Part shown: positions 45,338-56,204 of the stretch, piece after piece
Layout of the letters: each line of letters starts with the position of its first letter
Position numbering within the stretch: the first letter of the stretch is position 1
Assembly: GCA_033297205.1 (NCBI GenBank)
Contig: MU859193.1
Span: 34,638-98,637 of the forward strand
Reading direction: 5' to 3'
Source: Pseudoneurospora amorphoporcata
Lineage: Eukaryota > Ascomycota > Sordariomycetes > Sordariales > Sordariaceae
Length of the DNA: 64,000 nucleotides
The notes under the pieces: model-generated
What the model was told of the DNA's origin: nothing
Seen by the model: only the letters and a program-made list of their open reading frames with translations
The model's database searches: none
Translations under genes and position numbers: made by a program

Positions 45338-46172
45338 GATGGACGGTGGGAATTGAAGCAGCTGATGATGGTGACGGTGATCCGTGATCGTGTGGCAGAG
45401 CGGTGATCGTGCTGATCGGGGAACCTACTCTTGTGTATCGAGGTGTTGATATAGGATTGTTAAACTGGTGGTTTGCTGGTCCTGCCTTTAAATGCCGAAG
45501 GTTGGCTCGATTACCGCGCAGGAAGGCCGTATGTGGAGCGGGCCAGCAGTCCCATTGAGATATACTTGCCCCTCGACAGATGTGCCCCAAGTAATATAAA
45601 AGAACCGGAGAAGAATTGTGTCTATATTGAAGATATATGAGCCCGGTGGGTCGCTAGATTGTTCCAGTAGAGAGAGCGAATCGGACGACTGTGAGGTTGG
45701 GAGAGTGTGGGTGTGGTGGGTATGTCGACGGCAATATCAACCCGGTTTTCGTCATGTGCTGGAGGGAGGGGATGTTATGATAAGTAGTGGAAGTACTCTG
45801 TGAAATCTTATACTACATTCGGGAAAATGTGTCCGGGCTCAGGACTTTGTGTTGAATATGGAATGTGATGTGATGGCTCGGACCCGTGGTCGAGGAAAGT
45901 GATCGTTGCGGAGAGCCCAATCTGGGAAAAGGACCGCAAACAGCTAATGCACTAGCAGAATAGAGTAGACCGCAATAGCACTCCTGTTACTGCAATCGGC
46001 TCGCGAGCCCCCATAAATGGGCTCCAGTTTAAGCCACTAACAATTACCGCTAATCGCCGCTAAACGGCTCACAATGTGCAACCAGCCTGGAGATACGGTC
46101 TCGATACAGTATCTACGTTTCTTCAATCTGTGTCGGTACACGGTATACGAAGTTCTCAAGTATCACGCCATC
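45338..46172. other. intergenic between two AA9 remnants
   Basis: No gene was seen. A 6-bp-stem hairpin GAGCCC...GGGCTC lies at 46005-46024. Confidence 0.4.
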
Positions 46173-47194
46173 TTACGGGCATGTGAAGAGAGGTGGGCCT
46201 ATCAAGGGCAAGGTTAGATCTGTTTCCGTAATATGCCTGGGAAACAGAGGGCGGTACGTACCAGGGATAACATAAGGGTTGCTAGTCTTCAGGGAGTAAA
46301 TGTCAATGAGGAGACCCGGATCGTTGGACTGTCCATCCTCGTCAGCTCTCAGTCCTTCTCGGATACCACAATACATAGTGTTCACCTTGTGAATCCCCGG
46401 AATACTGTGCGTCCTAGGGCTGGCCGTGACCGTCCCACCAGTGATGTTGAGCTGGGCAGACTCCATGTAGAGCTGCGCTCCGTTGGTGGATCTGGCGCCA
46501 TGAAGGGCAACCATCTCGGCGCGCAAAAGATATTGACCATTTGCAATGCATTTGGGAATCTGGATCACCTGGTTGCCCTTGTTTTCAATGACCTCGTTGG
46601 TGGCCCATTTGCCGTTCTTGTAGCCGCCTTCTTGGATATGCCTTGACGGGGCCCTTTGGATTTTCTTGTCAGTTATTGTTGGATCATAGTTGGAAGGGCA
46701 GTTACGAACCTTGTGGCCGGCGTCCATCATGTCTTCAGGACCAGCTATCGTGTGTTAGCAGAGGCCTTTTTTTATTTGACGGGAGAAAACGGTGACGGAC
46801 ATTGCAGAGTATGCCTCCATACTGCTTGAACTGTAGATCCGGCGGTCACGTCAATGGTCTAGTCTTGTCAGAAGGGGTGGAAGGGTTTGGAGGCCCATTG
46901 CAGGCCATGTTCTTGGAGTTGACATCGGTTTGTGGCTATTTGCGGCAGTCAGGGCAGGGGTTCCAAAACCACAATACCGGTGGGATTTTCTTACACAATC
47001 GTACGAGGGGGTCCTGATTCCCCGGGAAACAGCTTCGCGAGGGAAGAGTCAGCATAGACTTTGTACGCGCTTCCATCTACAACGGGACAATACTTACGAT
47101 ATGTCTTTCCACCAGCGGTCCACTGGGAGAAGATGGTATGTGCGAATGCGCCATAGAGAAACGGACTAGCCGTTGCTAAGAAGGAGAGACGCAT
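46173..47194 (-). pseudogene. AA9 lytic polysaccharide monooxygenase gene, broken (copy 2)
   Basis: The ATG at 47194 opens signal peptide MRLSFLATASPFLYGAFA and a correct mature start HTIFSQ, so His1 is present. Exons 47194-47098, 47032-46995 and from 46935 join in frame, giving VSRGIRTPSYD and TDVNSKNMACNGPPNPST. In exon 3 an extra five bases, in a TAGAC direct repeat near 46857-46865, shift the frame before IDVTAGSTVQAVWRHTL. An intron with a poor GTCCGT donor leads to SGPEDMMDAGHK. After GPVKAY, about 25-30 residues that include the usual WFKI segment are missing, and the frame changes again before QEGGYKNGKWA. The rest is intact: IPKCIANGQYLLRAEMVAL, QLYMESAQLNITGGT, NDPGLLIDIYS, VIPG|PPLFTCP. 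Confidence 0.8.
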
Positions 47195-49271
47195 CGCCTA
47201 TAATTGTTGATTGTGACTTGGCATTCTTGCAATGGCGTTCAACGCAGGGAAGGCGATCCTTCCTCCAGAGTCTTTTGAGGTCTTCCATGTTATATCCATC
47301 CTGGAGTCTTCGAGCATCTGCTCTCACCCATGTGCCAAAACCATCAATGCTGTTGACTTTGAAACCATGGGGCACGATCATGATGAAGAGATTGGCGTTC
47401 ATCATCAACGAGATATTCGATTTGGACCAGTGGGAGCAGCAAGGCCAATGATGGGCTCGGAAGGGACTTGCCCGCTCACGGAAATGGGAACAGAGCAGGG
47501 CAGTGGTCATCGATACATGCACCTGCAAGTGCCCGCCCGACTGCACCGGCGTAGTGATTAACACAGCTCTCCGTCTTCCGGTTCGATTTATGTTTGAGGA
47601 TTATTTCGTCGACCGCACTTCGTTTGCTGTTTTGGTCCTCCACCGTGACAGTTCACACTGCAATCGTTTTAAAAAGTTCAACAAATCAAAGACCGGATCA
47701 TGAATTTGGTTACCAACACGAGCAGAGACAGGACCCCAGAGCCCATGCTCGAACAGTTGTCGCATTGTTGCCAACCCCACACGCGATGCCCGGCAGGGCA
47801 GAAGCTTAGTGCACTATCAATCGTGCTGCTAATCACAGCGTCAGTGGGATAGTGTCATATCTAAACCGCTCGGACATCTCCCACGACAAACGATTTCTAA
47901 CGCGACACCACAATCAACGACCTTCATCTGGACCTCGATTCACGATATCACACATCAGGGGCCGAAAGCTTGCCATCTAGCGACACTCTACTCCCGTTTG
48001 AAAATCATGGCATACTTATGCCAGCGGCAAAGTGCACCTTCTCTTTCCTTGCCACGTTCAGGCACCCAGTATAGGGATGGGAAACCTGGAGGATGGGCCG
48101 CCGGACCGCGACATCTAGTATAAGACGGACGCCCTGATATAGCCTGATTGACACAACCATTGACCCGCTACCCTTCTTGCTACGTACAATGTCGGGAATT
48201 AATGAAGACTGGCAATGGCTGACTGTTGATTGTTAGCACCCGTTTTATCCAAAGTGTGAGCAGATTCGCTCTTCGTTTAAAGGCCACGATCGGGCCACGG
48301 TCGGCGGTGATCCTTCATCTGGTTCACCCCTTCGGAAGTTCGCATGCGACGAGACTCAGAGAAAGATTGGCAGGACCTTCGTTGAATTTTCTACGTATAC
48401 GCGGCTCCTTCCTCAGCAAACTGAACAACAGCTTCTTGCGGCAGTTCCGCCGCCACTACCCGTCTCCGGCGAGGTCGGCCGAAGCGCGTTTGCTCCTTCC
48501 TTCCCATCCAAAACCTCCGCCGTCCAAGTGCGCGCTTGCCACTGTTCTAGACGCGTGATGTGACCGTCATCTGGCTCCTCCTCAATCAACCGAAGGGAAG
48601 TGACTGCCATGGACCCAGCCAACCGACATCGCTTTCCTCTTTCTGCCGCTTTGTTATCCGCGTCCAGGCAAATCTGTTTCTCTGGAAGCGAGCGGAGTAA
48701 GGCTTGGCAATGGCGATGGACACAAATGGGATGAACTCTCCTCTGAGATCACCTTGTGCTCCTTACCTGGTAGAGATACCGCCGGACAGGAACTACACAG
48801 GTGGAAGTCGAGGGCAGTAGAAGCCTGAAAGGACGAATTCTTGACTGCCCGTCGACGATCCGTCGTGCTCCACAATGCTCCCCGATGTCGTAGCTCGTAC
48901 CGACGGGCCCGAGTAGTTGGGTCGGGGAAATTAGAGTACTATCCTAGGGAAGTCGTCCGGTCAAGGTTCTCCGCTCTCGTCCCTTTCGCCTACTCAAACT
49001 TCCATTCGAGTCCTTCATATGGAAGGTGCCTATGCCTTCCCACATGCCTCCAATTTACGCAACACCCCTGTCGTCGCCACTTCAAGGTAGAGGTATTCAC
49101 CCGTGGCAGGAAGGCATGGCTCCTAGTGATGAACGATCGGAGACCATGACACCCGGTACCTCAGTATTTCTACCTGCGTCTTCCCCGTTCAAATTGAACA
49201 AGAGTCATCAACCCTCCGGCTTCAACTCTTCCCAGCCAAGGTCACGCTTCTCGAGTGACCAGACCGGAAAG
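47195..49271. other. 2.1-kb intergenic region, divergent promoters
   Basis: This lies between the starts of AA9 copy 2 (minus) and cellobiose dehydrogenase (plus). No frame carries a recognisable domain. Promoters for both should be here. Confidence 0.4.
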
Positions 49272-52179
49272 ATGAAGGTCCTCACTCGCCTTGGAGCGAC
49301 TGCTCTGGCGGTGTTCATATGTAAGTTGTCCTTCGACTTTCCCTTTAATGACTGTTCGCATCATCTGACATTTGCAAACCCCAACAGACCTCCAGCAATG
49401 CTCTGCGCAGTACATCAACGAGCAGTATACTGACCCCGTCAACAAGATTACCCTCAGCACCTGGAGACCGGACCCCGGTTCAAACTCTGAGGGTGGAGGA
49501 GCGACCGCCTACGCTTTCGGCTTGGTTTTGCCCCCGGATGCTCTTACCGAGGATTCAAACGAGTACATCGGTCTCTTAGTACAGCGCCCTCCATCACTTC
49601 CTTGTCTTGACATAGATATCAGTACTAACATGACTGATAGCGTTGCGACATTGGTGATGCCGGCAACCCCGGATGGTGCGGTGTCTCCCACGGCCAGTCG
49701 GGACAAATGACCCAGGCTTTGTTGCTCATGGCTTGGGCAAGCAATGGGCAAGTGTACACGTCATTCCGTTATGCGTCCGGGTATAATGTGCCGGGACTCT
49801 ACACCGGAAACGCCACCCTGACCCAGATCTCTGCGACTGTCAACTCGACCCAGTTCGAACTGATTTACCGCTGTCAAGACTGCCTCGCGTGGAACCAGGG
49901 AGGAAACAGGGGAAGCGTGTCGACCAGCAGTGGTCTCCTGACCTTGGGTCGCGCTGCTGCCAAGGGCAATCTCCAGAATCCGACTTGCCCAGACAAGGCC
50001 ATTCCCGGCTTCCACGACAATGGATTCGGTCAATATGGAGCACCCCTTGAGAAGGTCCCGCACACCTCCTACTCAGCTTGGGCTGCCCTGGCCACGAAGA
50101 CGACTACTGCCAACTGCTCTGGGTACGTTTTTTCCATGGGCCTTGATTGTGTATAGCTACTAACGTGTGTTGAAACAGAGCATCCGACCCAGCACCCACT
50201 GGAACCGAGCCGCCAGCTGAGCCAACTTCGACAGCTGAGCCCGTTCCCGTTTGCACACCCGCCCCAAGCAAGACATACGACTACATCGTCGTTGGTGCCG
50301 GCGCTGGTGGTATCCCCATTGCGGACAAGCTCAGCGAGGCCGGCAAGAGCGTGCTGTTGATCGAAAAGGGACCTCCCTCCACTGGAAGATGGAAGGGTAC
50401 CTTGAAGCCTGAGTGGCTTCAGGGCACAAACCTGACTCGCTTCGACGTTCCTGGTCTTTGCAACCAGATCTGGGTTGACTCTGCCGGCATCGCCTGTACA
50501 GATACCGACCAAATGGCGGGATGTGTCCTGGGCGGAGGAACGGCTGTTAATGCCGGCCTGTGGTGGAAGGTAAGATGCTCCGATTTCACTCACTGGGCAA
50601 GTCATCCACTGACCGTGAGCCATAGCCACACCCTCAGGATTGGGACTACAACTTCCCCGAGGGCTGGAAGTCGAGAGATACTGTGCCGGCCACTAACCGT
50701 GTGTTTGGCCGCATTCCCGGAACTTGGCATCCCTCGCAAGACGGCAAACTGTACCGACAAGAGGGCTTCAACGTCCTGGCCAGCGGGCTCAGAAAAAGTG
50801 GTTGGAAGGAAGTGATCCCCAACGAGGCATACAACCAGAAGAACCACACATTTGGTCACAGCACCTTCATGTTTGCTAAGGGCGAACGAAGTGGTCCGTT
50901 GGCAACATACCTCGTCTCGGCGGCGGCCCGCAAGCAGTTCACTCTGTTGACCAACGCCGCTGTGAGAAGGGCGGTCCGTAACGGAAGCCGTGTCACTGGT
51001 GTTGAGCTTGAATGCTTGGCAAATGGTGGTCTCAGCGGAACCATTAATGTGGCCCCTAACACTGGCCGCGTTATCTTTGCTGCAGGCACATTTGGTTCCG
51101 CCAAGCTTCTTCTTCGAAGTAACTTATCATGGAAAATACCATTGCATTGTATGGCTTGTTTGCTGACCGGTACAACACAGGCGGTATCGGACCTACGGAT
51201 CAGCTCGAGATTGTCAAGGAGTCGACGGATGGTCCGACATTCATTGCTAAGGAGCAGTGGATCAACCTTCCAGTTGGCTACAATCTCATGGATCATCTCA
51301 ACACGGATCTCATTGTCACCCATCCTGATGTGGTCTTCTATGACTTCTACGAGGCTTGGACTACGCCCAATGAAGGTGACAAGAGCGCCTATCTCCAGAA
51401 CAGATCTGGTATCCTTGCACAGGCTGCTCCCGATATTGGTCCTTTGGTACGTGGCATCAAGTTCAGTGTGCTCAATCTTGGTTTGCTAACAAGGGGCATT
51501 GCAGATGTGGGATGAACTTAAGGGCTCGGACAACATCGTTCGTACCCTGCAATGGACTGCTCGGGTGGAGGGTAGTGACCAGTACACTACCTCGAAGAAC
51601 GCCATGACCCTTAGCCAGTATCTCGGAAGAGGTGTTGTTTCCAGAGGTCGGATGACCATTTCATCTGGTCTGGATACCAATGTGGCCGAGCACCCATATC
51701 TCCATAACGATGTCGACAAGCAGACCGTCATTCAAGGCATCAAGAACCTACAGGCTGCGTTGAATGTCATCCCCAACATTTCCTGGGTCTTGCCTCCGCT
51801 GAACACGACCGTCAAATCATTCGTTAACAATGTGCGTTACACTTCACCCTCCATCGTTGCATATGTGGTACTGACCAGTCGGTGACTCCAGATGATCGTC
51901 TCACCCTCCAACCGTCGCGCAAACCATTGGATGGGAACTGTCAAGCTCGGCAAGGATGATGGCCGTACTGGAGGTAGCGCGGTCGTTGATTTGAACACCA
52001 AGGTGTACGGTACTGACAACCTCTTTGTTGTTGACGCCTCCATTTTCCCTGGCATGACCACCGGCAACCCGTCGGCAATGATCGTGATTGCCTCGGAGCA
52101 TGCTGCGCAGAGAATCTTGGCCTTGAACTCGGTACCATCTCTGCCTGGCGGCAAGGGCAGGGGCAAGTGGAGAAGATGA
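49272..52179 (+). CDS. cdh: cellobiose dehydrogenase (AA8 cytochrome + AA3_1 flavin domain), no CBM
   Basis: This secreted enzyme oxidises cellobiose and passes electrons through its heme domain to LPMOs. The exons are 49272-49320, 49388-49578, 49641-50122, 50179-50569, 50626-51118, 51181-51446, 51505-51831 and 51892-52179. All joins keep frame, giving 828 residues. A signal peptide (about 1-23) precedes the cytochrome domain (TLSTWRPDPGSN, GLLRCDIGD, GWCGVSHGQSG). A Pro/Thr linker then leads to the flavin domain: DYIVVGAGAGGIPIADKLSE, GCVLGGGTAVNAGLWWK, FAAGTFGSAKLLLRSGIGP, and catalytic RRANHWMGTVKLG and GNPSAMIVIASEHAA. The protein ends GGKGRGKWRR without a CBM1, as in class IIB enzymes. 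For exon 5 the acceptor at 50625 is preferred because it gives WWKPHPQDWDYNFPEGW. Confidence 0.96.
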
Positions 52180-52491
52180 GGTGCGACAAGTAAGTTGAGC
52201 AAATGTCAGTGTAGTTGTAGGCAGCGTGTCGGTATTTGAGAACGGGATAATTAGCATATCTCACCAAGTTTTGGGGTTCCAAGTTCAGCTACCAGTCAAC
52301 AACCATACTTAAATCCAGTTCTTGTCTCAATATCTTTCATTCAGTTGGGGCTAATTCCCAGTGTCCAAGGCGAGTCGTTGCGATGGTGCTCTCATATGTA
52401 TTGGTGATTTCAAGATGTGGTATGGAAGGGTTATGTTGATAAGGGCTGTTACGGCAAGTCCAATCATCAAGGAATGATTGATCAGCCGCTT
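52180..52491. other. intergenic: 3' flank of cdh, 5' flank of tRNA-Lys
   Basis: No gene was seen. Confidence 0.4.
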
Positions 52492-52579
52492 GCCCGGCTA
52501 GCTCAATCGGTAGAGCGTGAGACTCTTAAGGAGTTCCTCCGTAATCTCAAGGTTGTGGGTTCGACCCCCACGTCGGGCT
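52492..52579 (+). tRNA. tRNA-Lys(CTT) with 15-nt intron
   Basis: The acceptor is GCCCGGC/GTCGGGC with a T discriminator, as in yeast tRNA-Lys(CTT). The D-arm is GCTCAATCGGTAGAGC. The anticodon stem is TGAGA/TCTCA, and the 22 nt between hold loop CTCTTA-A interrupted by about 15 nt one base 3' of the anticodon, the canonical tRNA intron site. The T-arm is TGTGG GTTCGAC CCCCAC-like. T-tracts follow about 80-130 bp downstream. Confidence 0.93.
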
Positions 52580-53499
52580 CAATTCCCGTCGTTCCACATT
52601 CTTTTTGGCTCTCCTTTCCAGGCCGAGTTCTGTACCCCGAAGGTGCAGGAGACCAATATTTTTTTCTTTTTTCTTTTTTTTCCCTTTTTTTTTTTTTTTT
52701 TTTTTTTCCAAAACTAAAAGGATCACACAGTTATCGTCTGCAGTGGGAAGTTTGAGTGTGTTCGCAAAGCTTCAGATCAGTGCCGTGAAGGTTGCTGAGG
52801 TTCCCTGAACGCTGCAAGTCCGCCCACGGGAGCACCCGACGATGGTGGGGCCTGAGTGTGCACTAACACTTAAAGCATGTCTTCTCAAAAGGCAAGGAAG
52901 CCTCGCTCCCACAAAACCAACGAAAAGGATGTGAAGAACTATTATTATAAAAACTGCTTTCAATTTAGCTTCAAGACTTCAAAATCTTACCTTCTTGTAA
53001 CTTGGAACATTGTGATATCGTCGCCGAGACGATCAGGTTGAAGCCTGGCGAACGCAGTGGACCAGGCTGTTAAGGGTCCTGCACCAAAATCACTGTCCAA
53101 AGACCGCCCCAAATTGTTCATCTAACTTGACTCGTCGAAGTCATCATAACTTCGTTTCTTATTAATGAAGTAAGCCACATTGATCAACAGGCAACAGCCA
53201 AGACTTGAAAAAGCAAAGCGTCGGTGCAAATGTGGCGAGGAGTGGCAGTGTCGTAAGCCCGAGCCGGGCAATGAGGGGTTCTCGGGTCGGATTGCGCCTC
53301 GCAACCGGGGAGGTACAGCCGGAGTAAGATGACATCTGACAACCGCCGGGAGAAAAATGCTTGACCATGACAGTACAAGCCCCTGCCAAGGTAAGGGTTT
53401 CGGAGGAATGGGAGAGATATATAACCGCTTGGAATCCAGAAGCCCCAGACTCACTCTTGGTTTCGGAAATTCACCGACCTACCCCGCATTCCCTCCACC
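52580..53499. other. intergenic with T23 tract
   Basis: A pyrimidine tract with 23 consecutive T (52685-52707) lies downstream of tRNA-Lys. The right end is the promoter of the arrestin-like gene, with a TATATAA near 53417. No gene was recognised. Confidence 0.45.
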
Positions 53500-54933
53500 A
53501 TGCCCCTGGCCGTCATCGAAGCAAGTCCGGACCTGGCGATAGAGCTTGACGTCCCTAACCGGGAATACAACCCGGGCGAGACCATCACGGGCCGCGTCCT
53601 CAGACGAAGCCACGTCGTCTCGCCCGAGGCCCTCGTCAGCATTAAGTTCTACGGCCGCACCAAGGTGCGCGTCGACTACACTACCAACACCGGCAACGGC
53701 AGCCAGCACCACACGGTACGCACGCGCTTCGACCTGCTCTCGGTCAACAACACCATCTTCAAGGGTCCCATCCACATCCCGCCAGACGGCAGCCGCACCG
53801 AATCATGGCCGTTTTCCTTGTCCCTCCCCATGGGTCCCGTCAACCCTCAAGCCATTCGCGAGGGAGCGAAGAAGAAACAAAAATATTCCTTCCTCCCCAT
53901 CGACCCCCCCGAACAAATCACCTCGCACCCTTTGCCCTTCACCTTCTACACCAAAGTCGGCTCCTTTTGGGCCAACGGCATTGAGGCCTACGTCGAGTAC
54001 GTCCTCCAAGCCGAGTTCTTCGAGCAGCACACCTCCCGCTTCAGCAGCTCGCCCTCAGCCAAGAAGACCGCCTCTGCCGTGTTGCCGGTAGCTCTCCGCC
54101 CACCACCGATCCCGCCTCTGCTTCCACACGAGTGGCGCCTGAACCGCTGGCAGAAGCGCCAGGGCGTGCGCACGCAAAGGTTGATACCGGCGTTTGCGGA
54201 GAGCGAGGAGCTATCGTTTAAGCAGAAGACGCTGAAGCTGTTTCACTCGTCCAAGGTGCCCAAGTACTCGTTTGACGTGCTGGTACTTTCGCCGGGGGTG
54301 ATTCAGCTGGGGAGCGTTGATCCTGTGCCGTTTCGGGTGGCGGCCGTGCCGAAATTGGGTGCGGCGGACGAGACGAGCGAGGAGGTTAGGGAGCTGGAGA
54401 GGAGCCCGATGGTGAACGTGGTTAGCTTGAAGATGGTTGTTAAAGCCAGAACGGAGGTGAAAGTGGGCAGCTCGTGGGTTGCGGATCGGTTTACGGATCG
54501 GACGGATACGTTCTTTGAGTGGAGCTGGACGTGGAGGGAAGGGGAGGAGGGGATGGCGTTGCCGGTTTGGGATAGAGGGTTGGCCGCGGCTGCGGGTGCG
54601 ACTGCGGGTTTTGGGGACGAGAAGAAGAAGATGACGGAAAAGGAGGGATTGGGAAGTGGAGGTGGAGAGATGAGCTCAGCTGCCGTTGGTAGTCCTGAAG
54701 GTGAACCGCCGGCCCGAGATATTGGTGTTGAGCTGGGGTTGAGGTTTAACCCAATGGAGTTGGCATATAGAGGCGGTTCGGCCAAGATGAGTGCGATCCT
54801 CTACCCGGATTTCACAACATACAACATTCGGAGGACGCATGAGCTGAAGTGGGAGATGGTTTTATCGGTGGCGAAGGAGACTGTGAAGGTGTCGAATGGT
54901 CATCTTGTTAGGTTTGTGGCGCCTTGGACATGA
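53500..54933 (+). CDS. arrestin-like protein
   Basis: A single exon encodes 477 residues, with the ATG in good context (CCACCATGCC). The N-terminal beta-rich part fits an arrestin N domain: LAIELDVPNREYNPGETITG, VSIKFYGRTKVRV, FDLLSVNNTIFKGPIHIPPD, WPFSLSLPMGPV, ITSHPLPFTFYTK and VEYVLQAEF. A C-domain-like part follows (VLVLSPGVIQLGSVDPVPFR, VVSLKMVVKARTEVKVGSSW). A low-complexity Gly/Ala/Glu insert sits near 350-400. Fungal alpha-arrestins link cargo permeases to the Rsp5-type ubiquitin ligase. I see no clear PY motif, so the ligase link is not shown. Codon bias is strong (C-ending) in the first half and weaker later. Confidence 0.85.
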   Translation: MPLAVIEASPDLAIELDVPNREYNPGETITGRVLRRSHVVSPEALVSIKFYGRTKVRVDYTTNTGNGSQHHTVRTRFDLLSVNNTIFKGPIHIPPDGSRTESWPFSLSLPMGPVNPQAIREGAKKKQKYSFLPIDPPEQITSHPLPFTFYTKVGSFWANGIEAYVEYVLQAEFFEQHTSRFSSSPSAKKTASAVLPVALRPPPIPPLLPHEWRLNRWQKRQGVRTQRLIPAFAESEELSFKQKTLKLFHSSKVPKYSFDVLVLSPGVIQLGSVDPVPFRVAAVPKLGAADETSEEVRELERSPMVNVVSLKMVVKARTEVKVGSSWVADRFTDRTDTFFEWSWTWREGEEGMALPVWDRGLAAAAGATAGFGDEKKKMTEKEGLGSGGGEMSSAAVGSPEGEPPARDIGVELGLRFNPMELAYRGGSAKMSAILYPDFTTYNIRRTHELKWEMVLSVAKETVKVSNGHLVRFVAPWT

Positions 54934-55495
54934 TCCATCCAGCTCTACCAGTTAATTTGAGAATGTTTTCAGTTTCAGGTTCATGCTTGGGCCCGAAAAA
55001 GGTGAGTGAGTCTTGAAATCGTTGGCGAGTGTATAGCATGGATAGTAGTGTAAGATCACAGCAATCATCAAAATGATGGGACGGCAGGCACTCGCCGTTG
55101 ATGCAAGTGAGGTGCTCAACAGAAGGCAAACTCGACAAATCTATAACGAGCTTCAATCAGGGCTCAGAAAGATTGCCACAGTACTACTGTGCTCGGGTGG
55201 TCGGTCGCCTGCTGGGCCGCGGTGTGAGGAAGGAGCCATGGTGGCCAGTGTACTGTATCCCACGCAGTCGAGAATTCAACTTCTCCGCTTTCCTATCTGC
55301 TTCTAGATTTTTCCCTCTTCAACCACAAAATATCTTGGATATCGATAAAACTGCTCTCCTCCAGACGGCCTGTGCTTGTCACATGACACCATCAACAATG
55401 TCGGCCATGCGGTTCCGACCTCTACGACGAAACGGGCGGGGGCTGGAGCGGATGAGAACTTGAAGCACTGCCCTGGTAGCACGAAACAAGAGGAG
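54934..55495. other. intergenic, no gene seen
   Basis: Frames here lack recognisable content. Confidence 0.4.
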
Positions 55496-56204
55496 ATGGA
55501 CGATGCTCATGAATTCAACAAAATCCAGTTTCAATCTGGCATGAACGAGGCACGTCGTCTTTCTGAATTTCTTACGGAACTAGCGCCACTCCCGCGTGGC
55601 GGATCCCATGATTGGGACTTGAACCGAACTGTTTCTGCTGATAATTCAGCTAGAACTGTCACTCAAATACTCGGATACCAACTCGACCAGCGAGCTATTA
55701 CAAGAGGGTGAAAATCTTGGACAGAGCTTTGAGGATATTGTGGCTGAATGCCGAGCCAAAGTTGGCGTGGTGCAGACACTTCGTGATGGGGTAAGACACT
55801 GCCCTTTCACCCTCCTGTCTTACCTCAACAACATCGCCAATGTTCTAGGCAAGACGTACTTCAACAGAAAACAGAGGCTAGTGGATGAGATGAAAGACGA
55901 CCCCAACTCGGAGTCGCACGAGCACCGCCAGTGGTTCGAGGAGTGCCCACCGAACACGACCGCAAGAATCATTCGGAGTGGTGGATTGTGCGGTACAGGT
56001 ACCAGTTCTCGAAGTGGTTCAGGAGAAGAAAGATTTTCCATCTTGCATCGTTGTTTGCCCTTTCGCATTCTCGGTTTTACTTGTGGTTATGAATCGAAAA
56101 TCAGTGGTCTTCAAAGCAAACCTGGGGTCGCTCCAGCTGTTTGTCGTCTTCAACTCAAAACATGGTCTAGGTACTGTTCATGGCCAGTGTCGTCCGCCGT
56201 TTGA
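55496..56204 (+). pseudogene. unassigned coding-like stretch, probably broken
   Basis: The ATG at 55496 opens a natural-looking helical frame (FNKIQFQSGMNEARRLSEFL, TELAPLPRGGSHDWDL) that ends at 55711. Another frame then gives LLQEGENLGQSFEDIVAECR, a 58-bp intron with good signals (GTAAGA...TTCTAG, 55796-55852), and KTYFNRKQRLVDEMKDDPNS with EHRQWFEECPP. A third frame then reads EWWIVRYRYQFSKWF and stops. I cannot link all parts with splice sites. It could be a gene with unseen introns or a frameshifted remnant. The family is not recognised. Confidence 0.35.
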
